Source of the DNA: Centroberyx gerrardi
Lineage: Eukaryota > Chordata > Actinopteri > Beryciformes > Berycidae
Direction of reading: 5' to 3'
Assembly (NCBI RefSeq): GCF_048128805.1
Contig: NC_136010.1
Coordinates: 28,817,980-28,881,979 of the forward strand
DNA: 64,000 bases
Part shown: positions 12,726-25,268 of the stretch, in pieces
How the letters are laid out: every line of letters starts with the position of its first letter
Numbering within the stretch: position 1 is the first letter of the stretch
The notes under the pieces: model-generated
Seen by the model: only the letters and a program-made list of their open reading frames with translations
What the model was told of the DNA's origin: nothing
Databases searched by the model: none
Position numbers and translations under genes: made by a program

Positions 12726-12731
12726 AAATAA
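12726..12731 (+). terminator. Polyadenylation signal of the unrecognised gene
   Basis: AATAAA lies 70 nt past the stop at 12656. Confidence 0.65.
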
Positions 12732-12759
12732 AGAAACAATTTAATTTTCATTTGCTATG

Positions 12760-13385
12760 GACTCCTCCTTAAAGAACAACACTTTTCTGGAGTTGTAAAC
12801 TGGTATTTAGTACCATTTAGTTATGAAATACAACAACGCCATTAATATTGGCAACATCTAAGCACCAATGTGCCAGTGCCATATTTATCTCTCGGCTCAG
12901 TTCGCCCTTCAGTGGTTAAAATGAGCAGCCGGTGTTCAGCTGGAGATGTCACAAGTCACGACTCTTGCTGAGAAAACAAACATAAACGTGACAGCTTTGA
13001 TATGAGGGAGTTTGTGAAGAAAGGGAGAAATGAAGAAGATGGAAGACATAATGTTAATGTTTGCAAAGGTCATAATGCTAATGTTTTGCAAAGGTCATAG
13101 GTTACACAGCTTATTTTTATGCAATAAATGCAGCTTATTAAGTCATCCTCTCCTTGTGATCACTTTGTTTTAAGTCTTGAATATACCAAGCGAACAAAAA
13201 TGTTAACGCAAATATAAATTGCAGACCGCCTGCTGCGCCATCTGACCGAAGCCGACCGCGCCAATATGCCATCCCGCGCGCCTCGTCTGTTTAGGGTTTT
13301 TTCGGTGCATACCACCAGGCCTGAAAAAAAATTCTAGGGGAAACACTGATCCATGTTAGAGAAATTGAACAACAAAAAAAATGTT
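12760..13385. other. Intergenic between convergent transcription units
   Basis: No gene is visible. TTCTAGGGGAAACACTG at 13333-13349 is the reverse complement of a CAGTGTTTCCCC repeat end also seen near 43632 and 57288, so a minus-oriented repeat fragment ends here. Confidence 0.5.
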
Positions 13386-13388
13386 GAT

Positions 13389-13394
13389 TTTATT
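13389..13394 (-). terminator. bcas2: BCAS2 polyadenylation signal candidate
   Basis: TTTATT on the plus strand is AATAAA on the minus strand. It lies about 585 nt beyond the BCAS2 stop, so the 3' UTR would be 13978 down to about 13370. Confidence 0.5.
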
Positions 13395-13978
13395 AAAATA
13401 GCATAAAAAAACATGTTTTTCTACTGACAGAGCATGTACAGTTCATTGCTCATATGTGAACATGCTCATACATTGGCAATCTGCATCCAAGACTGAAACA
13501 TACAAGCATACAAAAAACATGTCACTTATTTTTTAAAGTGTATATGACCCACTGAAAAATGCCACATTGGGTTACAGCACTGTTTTCAATGTTAAATGTC
13601 TGACAGATGCATGAAGACGGTCTCTCTGGTAAGATGCTGTGTCATCAAGGTAGCTCATTCTGAATATCCAAATTTGGTTTGTGAGGATGCAGTTGAACAC
13701 AGTTCACACCAACGTACTCTTTCCTGCTTCAAGCTAGTTCTCAGCGACTATGTTAACTTGTAGACCACAACTGGATTACCTATGCACACCTGACTGTAGA
13801 GTAGTTGAATGGTGGCACTTTCAAGTTCCAATTGTTCGTGTCCAGTTAGGTCACTGTAGTCCAGCAGAGGTGTTCATGTGAAGTCGGTCTTTTGGAATAA
13901 AATTCAATCTGTCGTATTGAGGGATCATTAGGCTGGAAACTCCAGTCAGTGCTGTTAAGGGTGAGAGCTTCCGCTGCT

Positions 13979-14105
13979 CTAGAAGTCCTGTCGGATGTTC
14001 TCCTTGTTCTCGTCCCCCTGCTGCTGTCTGAGCTGGCCCACTTCGTTCTCCAGCTGGACGATGGCCCGCTCAATCTCATAGTTCTTACTGACCAGAGACA
14101 CCCAG
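13979..14105 (-). CDS. bcas2: BCAS2 exon 7
   Basis: This exon encodes [20 protein letters not shown] to ENIRQDF and stop TAG at 13981-13979. Confidence 0.97.
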
Positions 14106-17100
14106 CTGTGGAGGGGAGGATAAGGGTGTCATTACAGACAGAAATCATATAAATCTATTCCATAGTCCAGACTAGAGACACCTGGCTGTTCATGCAGGGT
14201 ATGAAACAAACCTCTTGGTCAACTGAATTCACAATTTCCTAAGCCAATTTCAATTACCTTGCTGACAAAGTAGTTTTTAGAGTAGAAGGGACCCAATTTC
14301 CCATCATGGATCAATCAAGTTCAATTTATCTTACTTGTGTTAATTTCAATTCCTGCCATCAAGTTTGACAGACTTCATATAAATAGAACACACAGTATTC
14401 CAGGGTGTCTGCAAGTTCCACCTAATTACATCCAAGCATGTTTAAGAACTTTTTAATGGCAGTTAGAATGAAATGAATGAAAACAAGACCAATTTCACAG
14501 CTGAAATACACTTTAAAATAATCAAAATTGCAGTCCTTTCAAAATATGGATCTGCATTATTGGGTTCATTTCTTAATAGAAAAACAGCACACCAAAAAAT
14601 ATGTCAAAAATTGAATTTAAGACTTAAAGGCTGTATTTAACACTATTGCAGGACTTTTAAGAACATGAGTAATCCAATTTAAGAATTTTTACATTGTTTT
14701 CCAAGAATCTGCAGATTCCCTGCATACAGTGATGAATGTGTGTAAGCTCTAAAAAAAAAAAAAACATACTTTGACTCCAGCTCTCTGAGTTTGGCTCCTC
14801 CTGCCAACTGATCGTTTTTACGCTGCCAGTTTAAATCTTGGATTTGCTTCCTGCGTGCAAAAAAAACAAAAGTTACATTAGAAAACATGGAGAAACTGCA
14901 GCCTGATCAGATAACACTATTTGTTGAGCACAAACTTGACTTGATTGCTCACCTGAATTTTTGAAGTTCCTTCTGAGCTATCTCAATCATAAAGGCCAGG
15001 TTGCTGGAGGAAGACAAGATAACATGTCAGCAGTTATATGAGTTTGGTGCGATGTGACAGGTCCATTCAAATATCGTGGTCATCTTCCATTAAAGTAATG
15101 ATGGAGTGACTCTTATTGTCATGTGGCTTGTCTATGAGAAGCGTGTTGCAGTCACGTACTCATTATAGACTTTCCATGCGTTGGTGCCGTACTGCGACAT
15201 GAGCTCCAGGTTCTCAATGCGAACCGCCTGGTGCTCCAGCTGGGCCATTGAGTTATTCACACACTCTTGCCACGCTGTGATGTCATTCTTCTGTCCTGCC
15301 GATGGCGCTGGGAGCTCATATCTCCACAGGAAAGAAAGAAAAAAAGTCAGTGAAAATAATTTTTCATCAACCTCATGGGGAAAATAATAATAATAATAAT
15401 AAAAAAATAAATAAAAATAAATAAATATATATATAGGACCGTTTTAAAGCTACACTAAACAAGATTTTTTATATAAAAACACACCCGTCTTAGCCTACTT
15501 TACGAAGAGCATCCCATCACCCTTCTTTGCCTAAATAATTATCATTATTACTATTTTGGTGTCAGGTATGGACACTGACAGGAAAAAGTTAAGAGCAAAA
15601 TCCAGAAGTGTCTCCTAAACAGAAGTAAGCGAGCACTCCGTCCAGAGAAGCTGGACTCACCAACAATGGCTGAACCTCTTCACCACCTCCACCCCACCAC
15701 ACACTAAAGGGTTATTTCTGCACAGATGTGTGATAGTAGCTACATCATAGGTCTTTGCGGTGCTGGCATAGCCTGCAGTCGTACCTTACGTGCACCTCTC
15801 CAAATATTTAACTGTGCGTAGGGCGACGCAAGACTGCAATAACTGTGATTGGCCCAGAACATGAGTTTCACAAAATGTAAACACTACTACTGTTGTCTGT
15901 TATACTTCTTTCTCTGGGGCAAACTTTCAACTTAACTACCATCAACATATTGGATGGCGCAGTCCACAGAACTTGAATTGGATAGAAATAGCATTCCATA
16001 ATTTAGCTAGTACAGCATAAAAGGATGATTATGGAATTTTAAGGGTTAACTGCTGTGGTGACAATGCAAGCCTGTGCAATACGGCTGTAAAGTCTATCAT
16101 GATGACATGAACTTGCTTGACACAGAACTGTGCAGATTTGTTGTGCTGAGGCCACAGATTCTGAGTTAATTCTATGGCTGTAGCCTAAACGCAGAATAAA
16201 AGAATTCTGAGTGTTTGAATCTGTGTGCCAGGCCATCTGCTGAATCGTTGAATGTATAAAATGTGAAGACAGTAATATAAAAACAATTAAACGTGAATCG
16301 ATGCGACAATCCTTACATGGCCTCCATGCTTTCAGTCAGGCGATGGTGATAGCGTGCTGCTTTGATCCTTATTGCAAAACCTCTCTCCTCAGTGACTTGG
16401 CATAAGTCGGTTTATACAGAAGCTAGCCCAACGGTACACATAAAAATGGCCGCCGCCCTGACCGTCCTGGAACATTGATTTGAATAAGAACACCCATTCT
16501 ACTAATTCAAGTTCTGTGGTGCAGTTACAGTTAATCAGTAAATACATAGACTGCCTATAGTGGTCTATGTATTGGGCAGCAGTGGGTAGATGCAGAGCGC
16601 TGAACCTTGACTCCAGTGATCTGGTGCTCTATAGTATCAAAGCGGGCTCCTGCAGTGTATGGGGGTTTACCTCTTCATGCTGAGGAGTTCCAGGGGTTGC
16701 CGAGCCGCCAGCCTCTCAAACTCATTCCTCATGATTTCCGTCTGAAGGGTGATAGGAACATTAAATCAGTAAAACGATGTCTAATGGGAATTTCACTGCT
16801 GCTTTGTTTCAGAGATGTGAAGCCTTTGTCACCTCAAAAGTAGAGAAGTCAGGTGTGGGTAGATAGCTCAGGTAGTTCTTGGTGGGTCGGTATCTTCTGG
16901 TCTCCTCCTCCACCAGTGCTGCAGCCTGGAGTAGAAAAAGACTTAAATAAATCTTATGCACAGGTCAAGCACTGTGGCTGCCAGCATGTTGATTTATATC
17001 AATTTCTACCAGGGTTCGACCAATATCAGTTTCTGAAGGCTGTAGCCTGGAATGAGAGGCTGTCTAAGCTGCTAAAGAAGAAACTTCAGGCCTCAAGAAC

Positions 17101-17548
17101 ACGTAGACAAACGTTATTTCAAATATTAAACTACCTGTGGGAAACAGAGTAACCCAACTTAGGCTCCATAATGTGCATACAATTATCAATAACCAGTCCT
17201 CCGAATACCTTACAAACTCTATTTTATTAGAACAAACTCTATCCCCGCAATATTTGCGAGAGCTTGCAGTTTTGCAAAATTGCCGCAACTTTTCCGGATG
17301 AAATGGCCAAATCAACAGACCGCTTGTGATTTGGACCATGGATGTATTGTCGTATTCGGTGTCGTGGTAACTTACGTCATCGCAGCGCGCATTCAGGTGG
17401 AAGATGAACAAACTCACCTGCCAACAAAAATTACTGCCATAGACCGTGCAAAACAAAACAAAAGCAGCAAGAATCGAGGTGAGTGCAAAATTCAAGCTCT
17501 TGGAAGAGTTAATAGCTTAAACGGAGAGTGGGAGAGAATAGGGGGAGG

Positions 17549-17603
<55 letters not shown>

Positions 17604-17967
17604 TGAGTGAGTGAAAATATTTTTTTTTCCTTTGCTTGCAATTTTACCGCAAAAAGAGCACATAAAACCTCACAAATTGTAAAAAAAAATTTAAAAAAAT
17701 AAAAATAAAAAGCCGCAGCAAAATCAAGCATTTTTGGCCGCAATCATCACAAAAAAACTCCGCGAAATCCTGGTGGGACTGAATTGTGTTCCACCTTTTC
17801 CATCCATGCCGGTTTAGCATGTTTAGCTGCTGTTAGCCGATACCTCTCTCGTGCAGATGAAGCCAGTTACTCACCGCCTCTCTGACGCCTGCTGCATCGT
17901 AACCCTGGTCAAAATATGGCAGTGCATCGACGAACACTTCACCAGCCACTGAAGCCGTTCCGGCCAT
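13979..17967 (-). CDS. bcas2: BCAS2 / SPF27, pre-mRNA splicing factor (7 coding exons, 225 aa)
   Basis: The minus-strand exons are 17967-17875, 16925-16833, 16741-16671, 15321-15160, 15003-14953, 14850-14770 and 14105-13979. All are GT-AG and in phase; total 225 codons plus stop, exactly the usual vertebrate length. BCAS2 is the SPF27 subunit of the PRP19 complex (with PRPF19, CDC5L and PLRG1), needed for spliceosome activation in the nucleus. The protein reads [20 protein letters not shown] at the start, has [13 protein letters not shown] and [20 protein letters not shown] in the middle, and ends [12 protein letters not shown]. All are family hallmarks. The C-terminal third (about 140-215) is coiled coil. 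It faces away from TRIM33. Confidence 0.98.
14770..14850 (-). CDS. bcas2: BCAS2 exon 6
   Basis: This exon encodes [18 protein letters not shown] and AKLRELES, with donor GTATGT. It is coiled coil. Confidence 0.97.
14953..15003 (-). CDS. bcas2: BCAS2 exon 5
   Basis: This 51-nt exon encodes [16 protein letters not shown], the start of the coiled-coil region. Confidence 0.95.
15160..15321 (-). CDS. bcas2: BCAS2 exon 4
   Basis: This exon encodes [20 protein letters not shown] through NAWKVYN. It ends in phase 2 at GTACGT. Confidence 0.97.
16671..16741 (-). CDS. bcas2: BCAS2 exon 3
   Basis: The exon reads [15 protein letters not shown] and continues PLELLSMK, 23 codons plus 2 nt, with donor GTAAAC. 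Confidence 0.97.
16833..16925 (-). CDS. bcas2: BCAS2 exon 2
   Basis: This exon encodes residues 32-62, including the near-invariant [13 protein letters not shown]. It is phase 0 at both ends. Confidence 0.97.
17552..17602. repeat. (GT)n microsatellite in BCAS2 intron 1
   Basis: About 24 GT units are present. Reading frames through it on both strands are artefacts of the repeat. Confidence 0.95.
17875..17967 (-). CDS. bcas2: BCAS2 exon 1
   Basis: This exon encodes residues 1-31, [10 protein letters not shown] to GVREA, with donor GTGAGT. The start ATG is the first in frame and matches the family. Confidence 0.97.
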
Positions 17968-18090
17968 TTTATCAAAGTAGGCTAGTTTGTGGTGTTTGTT
18001 TTAGTTGCTCCTCTCTCAGCTCAAACACTTTTCAAGCCAAAAACTGAACTGAACCGGAACTAACCAAGGGAATTTCCGGTCACAACCTTC
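17968..18090 (-). promoter_or_regulatory. bcas2: BCAS2 promoter / 5' UTR with ETS-type sites
   Basis: Within 120 bp upstream of the start there are two ETS-core motifs, CCGGAA at 18054-18059 and TTCCGG at 18074-18079. Paired ETS sites close to the start are common in housekeeping promoters without a TATA box, and none is seen here. The transcription start is not determined. Confidence 0.45.
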
Positions 18091-18099
18091 AAAATAAAA

Positions 18100-20050
18100 C
18101 CCTTTTTGACGAATATATTTTTCGCCGTTTTTGAGTACAGAGGTCGAAATACACAATGCTTTCAACGAGGACTCTGTGGTAAATTAAATTCAATTGTTTT
18201 GTTGTTGTTGTTGTTGTTGTTTGTAAAAAGTATTATCTTAATAGCCGTAAACCTATGCAGAGCGCAAGATGTGTCAAACTAGTTAAACAGTAGTGAGTTT
18301 TGTTTGCGCCATCTAGTGAGGCGGAATGTAACTGCAGCTTGATTGAACTTGTAGTGATGAAGATGGAAACACTAGTAAGCTTACAAAAATATAACCTACA
18401 AGTAGAAATACCCATACAGAAATGTACTGCAAGGGTAAAGTTCTTGACTCCAAATGCACTTAAACTAGGCTACTGAAGTATTGGCAAAAACAAACATAAC
18501 TTACATTTGTTTGATTTTGCATCTACATCTATATCAACATCTTGACATCACCTATTTCATTATGGGGCCATCCATCTCAGAGCTCTTCAATTACCACATT
18601 AAACGTAATTAAATGTAATTAGGAATTTCTGTTGTTGCCCTCTGAAGCACACATGTATACATTTCACCAGAGGGGTCATAAGTCAGGGTTCAGCCAGGTG
18701 CTGCTTTGAAATGCAGTGAAATAAAAGTACAAAAGTGCAAGAAGCTACTCTCCCAGAAGAGATATAACCCCCCTTGAGGGAATTAACATATTCTGGTGAT
18801 TTTAATGTTTATAGCAAATCTGTAGGCCTATTTTAGCCAAAAGCAAACAAACAAAACTATTTATCTTTTTATTTTTTTATTTATATTTGGAAGAGAAAGA
18901 GCACAGCACAAAGGGCTTCACAACATCCACATCATGACGTCAACAAATGAAACCGGCACCCTCCAACCTCAGACCCTCAACTGAGAACAAGGAAAAAAGA
19001 CAGACAAAGACAAAAAGACAGAATTATTGTAATTTGTCATTTTTTGTAATTTCCTATTTGTTTCTTTCTGTACTCACCTCTTCTTCTTCAGGCTCTTTCA
19101 TTTTGGTTTCTTTTCTTGCTCCTCGCTTTTCTGAATAGTGGAGGGGGTTGGCATATAGCGTGATGTCTTCTGCCTGTATATGAATGTGTGGTCAGTGATA
19201 TATGTAAAGGTGGATAGGTGATTACTACAGTCCTTATAATACATTGACAAGGGATTTATTAAGCAATATTACTGGTGACACTGAACACTGTAAAGAAATA
19301 TGGTGTGGTGACTTAAATGCTGACTTTATTTTAACACTTTATACAACAGTTCCTCTACAGATAATCGAATAGACAAGCAATTGGTTTGCTTAAATACTGT
19401 GAACTAGATTCAATGTGACAACTAATACTGAGTCCTGTATACACTTGACATTAGTCCACAGGTGCTAGTAAACTATTGTTTTTCTTCTTCTTCTGCTTCT
19501 TCTTCTTCTTCTTCTTCTTCTTCCTTTTCTTCTCCTGCCTTAAAATAATCTGTAGCTACCCCAGAGACCATAACTGAAAAAAAAAAAACAATCTCAATCT
19601 CCACCAAATATTACATACAGCATGACTGAGCTGCCTCCATCATGCCTCTTTCACAGATTGTTGATACTCATAACTATTTGGCATTGACACATGTATAACG
19701 CTGATGATATAGATGATATAGATATAGATACAGATATAGATATAGATGTACAAACAGGAAGGGAGACATTATTCCTAACTGCTTCATGTTACAGCAATCA
19801 CATTTGGTAAATAGGCAAAAAAAACAACCTAAGGCATTGAATCATTTTTGCGTTAATCCCAATTCCCATGAAATTTTGCCCACAGCATATGTGGACATCC
19901 TATATATCACAACATATAACATATACGTATATATATGGCTATTAATGTAAACCAGGTAAAGTGAACAACAAATAAACACCAATAAAACAATGAAAAAAAC
20001 AATGAAAATCAACAGATGTTCTGTACAAGCAGCCATTTTGAAATTACAGA
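18100..20050. other. Intergenic, AT-rich, no gene recognised
   Basis: There is a (GTT)n tract near 18198-18221 and a (TTC)n tract at about 19485-19525, which makes poly-Glu frames on the minus strand. GATATA-type repeats lie near 19708-19746. A minus-strand MKEPEEEE followed by GTGAGT near 19077-19101 has no downstream partner. Confidence 0.5.
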
Positions 20051-20052
20051 GT

Positions 20053-20432
20053 CCTCCAAGGGTCACCTGGTAAAAAAACATAGCATAATTGATGTGAAAA
20101 TCCAATTTACTAACTACGATTTACTAATCCATGGGTACGGATTAGTAAATCGTGCCCTAAGATTAACCTGTGCGCACCGATTAGTAAATGGCTGTTATGG
20201 CTCACTATATGTATGCCATGCGGTCTATAATGGCTATAATGGCTCACTGTATATAGGCCTAGTGGTGCCTAATAGCTGTCAAAACTAATCGCTGTGGCTA
20301 AAACTACAATATTTTAATTGATTTTTCTTTGTAATTACAATAATAATAGTACTATAATCTGTGCGCATGGATTAGTAAACTGTGGGATTTCCACATCAAG
20401 TATATTTTTTTTACCAGGTGATCCCTGGGGGC
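20053..20432. mobile_element. MITE copy 1 (TIR around ..GGGTCACCTGGTAA)
   Basis: The left end reads CCTCCAAGGGTCACCTGG then TAAAAAAA. The right end is its inverted, slightly diverged copy (TTTTTTTACCAGGTGATCCC TGGGGG). The interior has repeated ATTAGTAAA and ACTAATCC motifs. A second, one-ended copy lies at about 49060-49197. Confidence 0.65.
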
Positions 20433-20849
20433 CAGTACAAAATCATAAGCAGTCCAAACAACAAGTAGGCTAGAAACTGGGGAGGTGCTCAACTCAGAAT
20501 GCAAAAATAGAAGGTGTGAGGTGCTAAGGCTCAACCAATAATAGAAATGTGAAGAAATAGCCAGCACCCTCCCAAAATACTAATCTGTCTTTAAAAAAAT
20601 TGTATTTGTATTTGTATACTTTATTATCCCCGTTATTTAGCAGTCATGATGAACTTGTTTTGGCTATGCAGCATTTCTGGCAGGTTGTGACTGAGGATAG
20701 GTGCAGCCTCAAGGACTGCCCACAGGAGGGAGCAAGAGAGTATTCTACAAGATCTGAAAAATACATCTAAACACCGTTATCCAGGGAAACAGCCTGAGCT
20801 GAACACAAAAGAAGAAAAAATGCAGTTTCCATATTACATACCATACCGA

Positions 20850-22210
20850 AAAGTTTAAAGTTCACTTTATTGATCACATACCAAATATATAAGAGATACT
20901 TGCACATCATGTATAGATCTTAAAGTTGAGTATCTCAATACCCAGCAATACAGTTCATGCTAGAACTGAAAGAAAAACACTGGATGGCATGATACATATC
21001 TTACCTAGATTCACAAAAAACAAGTAAAATCTATCTCTTCATTAAGGCCCCTAGAGCTAAATGTGTCCAATACATGAATCCATTTAGTCTCAGCTCTTAA
21101 TGGAAGGTTGGCTCTGGCTTTTTACCAGTTCATTGCCTTGAAATCTGAACATGTTGACATTGTGTTTCATCATTTTTATTCATTTTATGTCCCAGCACCA
21201 TGGTACATGGTATGAGGGACATTATGTTTGCCTGTCTGTGTGTAGACACACTCTTGTGAACACAATAACCCAAGAACAATACATGATACAAACTTCATAC
21301 ACCACAGGTTCCTTCTATAGAGTAGATGATCTGATTAGATTTTGGAGCAGCTTGCTGCATAAATTTACATATTAATGAAGAAAAGCTGATTTTCTTGAAA
21401 CTAGTATAACTCCTTAATGCTTTAAGATACGGAGTTCATTAGTCCATGTGTTGTGTGAAGACAAGTATGTTGACAGAGAGATATTTGCTGATGAATGCAT
21501 TAATTAGCTTAATTAATGAGCTCATTAGCATCACTGGTTATGTGTAATGTATCATGGTGAGTATGGCGGGATATTAGGCAGCGTTATAGCAGCCTCTTGT
21601 TAGATATGGGGGCGTAGGTGGAGAAAGATTGTTTCTTTTAGTTGTTTCTTTTAGTTTTTTGTTTGTTTTTGTGCTGCAGTAGAGATGCTTGTTCTACTCT
21701 GCTTTAAGACAATTGAATAATTTGTCACTATAGCCTTTTTCAGAAAAACATTTATACTACGTCTGCATTTTTTTCAAACTCTGTCTCCATACTACAGATC
21801 CTACTCAGCCTCAGTAAGGAAGGCGGTGTCTAAGTGCAGGGTGATGGTAGCTGATAAAGTAGGCTTGCAGTAGACTGTCATCCAGAAAAAAAGTTGAGAT
21901 TAAAGTCCATCTCTTATATAAACAATACTCCACCCCTTTCTCAACTCGTGTGGGACAGTGATAGGATGACTGAATTAGCCCCCTCCTTGGATCCTACATC
22001 CGACACAGGTGTCACTAGTTACATATATGAATACACAAAGTATTTACAAAAAGTTTTTCAATAAGAATGTGAGACATACAGTAGGCTTACGGCTTTCATA
22101 AATCATTCTTGAATCTTCACATCAATTCAGCAACAACTTGGTAACACATTAAAGTATGACATGCCATGGAATTTCATCATTTAGCCCTTTGGGTGCCAGG
22201 GTTTGCAGCA
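20850..22210. other. Intergenic, repeat-like but unclassified
   Basis: GTTCACTTTATTGATCACAT near 20869-20888 resembles the reversed end of a LINE. The rest (21020-22200) shows no domain or splice structure that I can support. Confidence 0.35.
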
Positions 22211-23709
22211 TAGGGGAGAGCGGGGTAAGATGAGTCAGTTTTTACTCAAAATGTTATCTTGGCAAGGAAAAATGAGACAGAACTAAAACAAAATGCTTCC
22301 ACCCATATTTCAGGATGTTGACTTTCATGAACTGGTAAGAATGCAGCTAAATGAAAGAAGAATGAAAATAACAACTTCTGTGGTCCTTTGGCTCAATTTA
22401 CCCCTTGGCTTTTGGCTCAACTTACCCCACAGCCACCTTTTGAAAAGTCCTTGGTAGTAGACCAACATTTACTGTATGTATGTTTGAATGTATTGGTATT
22501 GAGACAACAGCCATTAAACAATGAATTCAGGAACAGACAATCAAATGAACAGGCCTTTTCATAATTATTAATATGAAAATGCTTAGGCTTCAGTAGTTGA
22601 GACTAAAAGTGCATGTTATACTATTCATAAACAATTTCAACAGTGCATATTGTCCAACTATATTATCTAGTCCATTTAAGCATACTGAATTAAATCGACT
22701 TATTGGCATCATTTTAAATATTAGTATGGGTGATGAAATTCAGGGTATAGGCAATCATAAAAGGCAACAATAAGACATTGATTGCTGTGTGCGTAAAATG
22801 GTGGGGGATTTGGAGCATTATGCATTGCGCATGGAGCACATTTTTAAGAGAGCGCACCAACGTTTTAACTGAAAGCGTTGAGTGGCTACTCAGTAGATTT
22901 TGTTTTCCAAGCCCTGTTTTATTGGACCTCTGCCCCACCCTCTCCATCAGGGAGGACCTGCAGGCTTAGAGAAATATATTCAAATGATAATTATTTATCA
23001 CGACAGGAGGCAAGTGTTTGGTCCAAAGTGGCTGGTTCAAATCGGACAGGCTGGTCTCAGTCTGTCCTCGGCCTGTTGCAGCAGTGTTCCTCTTGTTGAC
23101 TAGAATTCTTTTGGCTTCAGGTCAAACTTTTTTTTTTTTTTTTAAATTTCTGCCACGGCTCTTGTTTAAAAACTCCCTGTTATTCCTTAAGAGACTGTTA
23201 AGAATTCTGTTGTTCCCTAGAGACTCAATTTCTCAGCATGCCCTTTAACTTTATTATCACATGACACAGGATTGTTCGTAGTTGCTGTCAGTTTGCTCTC
23301 TACCTTCGGCGCACTAAGTAGCCTGGTATGTATCTGTAAAGGCATGTCAGAGACCACAGAGAAGGCTATGAGCAAGTGTTTGAGTCAGTGCACAGTTCAT
23401 TTTATGTAGACAACTGCCTTTAGTCCCTTACTGACCCATACGATGCAAAGCAGCTCATTGACGAGATGAGGGAGCTCCTGGCAGAGGGAGGATTTGACAT
23501 ATGACAGTGGACTAGCAATGTCCCCGAAGTGGTCTCATACCTGGCCAGTGCTGCCAGATCAGACAGCTGTGAGCTCTGGCTGACTCTCAACAGAGCTGAT
23601 CTGCATGAGTCCACTCTTGGCCTTAGCTGGCATTGCCCCACGGACATGCTAGGGTACAAACTGATCGCCCTGTGTCCCACTGGATTATATTAACCTTTAC
23701 ACGACCAGG

Positions 23710-25268
23710 AGAGAGGTGGCAGAACTAGTGTCATGGTGTGATGAGAACAACCTATCCCTGAATGTGAGTAAGACAAAGGAGATGATTGTGGACCGAAGGA
23801 AGAAAGAGGCCCATCACCTGCCATTGTACATCAGAGAGGTCGAGAGGGTGAGCAGCTTTAAATTCCTTGGCATCCACATCAGTCACACATCTCACCTGGT
23901 CACACAACATCATTCAACTGGTCAAGAAGGCCCAACAGCGGATGTACTTTCTAAGGAGGCTGAGGAAATTCAACATGTCATCGAGAATCCGCAGGAACTT
24001 CTACAGATGCATCATTGAGAGCATTCTCACAAGCTGCACCACAGTGTGCCTGGGACCGCAAGGCCCTCCAGAGAGTAGTGAAGTCGGGCCAGAACATCAC
24101 GGGAATGGACCTCCCATCACTACAGGACATTTATGATACAAGAGTCCGTAGAAGGGCCCACAGTATCATCAAGGACTCTACCCACCCCCTACACAAACTT
24201 TTCACACTCATGCCGTCTGGTAGAAGGTACCGCAGTGTGAGGTATAAGACCACTAAGCTACGAGACAGTTTCCCCCAGGCCATTAGTTTTCTACCTCCAC
24301 CCCCTCTTCCCAAATAATCAGCCCCCCCACCCCAGACATTTGTACAGAAGCCGAGAACGGCTGTGCTTGCAATTATTTTTAAGTTAATTATTTTGTTATC
24401 TCGAGATAACAAAGCTCGTTTTCTCGAGATAACGGGTTAATTTATCTCGTTATCTCGAGAAAACAAGACACAATGCAATTTCTGCCTATGTTAGACCTTG
24501 ATTGAAGTACAGTCTGATGCGTTGATCAATAATGGGAACTCCTTGCTCTGACATTTTCAGCTTAAATCAGTTGCTACAGTTGTCAAGACGCCATCTATGC
24601 ATGCTGGCATGGCACTCCTGATCTCTGATAAACATTATAAGTAATAAGAGGAAACGGGTTGATTATCTCGTTATCTCGAGATAACAAAGCTCGTTTTCTC
24701 AAGATAATTAACTTGTGATCTCGAGATAACAGCATTAAAAAAATAATTGCAAGCATGGCCATTCTCGGCTTCCGTACATTTGGGCTGTTATTTGCACTAT
24801 TCCACCCCCCCACTCACCTCAGTTAACAACTGCCTCTTCCCAATCAATCCCCCCCCCCCCACCCCCAAAAGAACATTTGACTGTCATTTGCACTATAAAG
24901 TAAAGACCTGCTGCTAGTCTGCTGAAGTCTGCTGCTACAATGACTGCTACCATTTAACTGACTTTCTTTGCTGCTATTGACTGACCATTTGTTGATAGCT
25001 CAACATGTACGTACATGTCAGGCAGTCATTGCACATTTTTCTGTTAGCATTTTATTATTTATAGTCATGTATATATTTTTATTTATCTTAACATTACATG
25101 CTAGTGTACATATGTGTATAATATTCTTATTGTTTTACTTTCTATTTCTATTGTCTTACTTCTATGGTTTTCTTGGCATCAGAGAGGACAGCAAACTAAG
25201 AATTTCATTGTCCAGGGCAACTTGTTTTTCTCTGTGCATATGACAATAAAAGAACTTGAACTTGAACT
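23710..25268 (+). mobile_element. 5'-truncated non-LTR retrotransposon (CR1/L2/Rex-like LINE)
   Basis: Reverse-transcriptase C-terminal sequence is readable across frames at 23716-24317 (VAELVSWCDENNLSLNVSKT, then FKFLGIHIS and LPSLQDIY). A 3' UTR follows, with a polyadenylation-like ATGACAATAAAAG and a tail of GAACTT repeats ending at about 25268. The 5' end is truncated, as is usual for LINEs. The RT frame is broken by frameshifts. The exact clade is uncertain. Confidence 0.8.
24343..24775. mobile_element. Palindrome-rich MITE inside the LINE 3' UTR, 433 bp
   Basis: Inverted ends of about 36 bp (GAAGCCGAGAACGGC ... TTGCAATTATTTTT at the left, inverted at the right with a few changes) are flanked by the direct repeat ACATTTG (24336-24342 and 24776-24782). 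The interior has repeated self-complementary TTATCTCGAGATAA motifs at both sides. LINE sequence continues directly across the insertion. Confidence 0.8.

Noticed and set aside
15957-16526. CACAGAACTTGAATT inverted pair in BCAS2 intron 3, suggesting a MITE
   Set aside because: Only about 20 bp match and no flanking duplication could be found.
19070-19560. Minus-strand MKEPEEEE followed by GTGAGT, and a poly-Glu frame at 19485-19555
   Set aside because: The poly-Glu is a (TTC)n repeat lying upstream, not downstream, of the start; no second exon fits, so no gene is supported.
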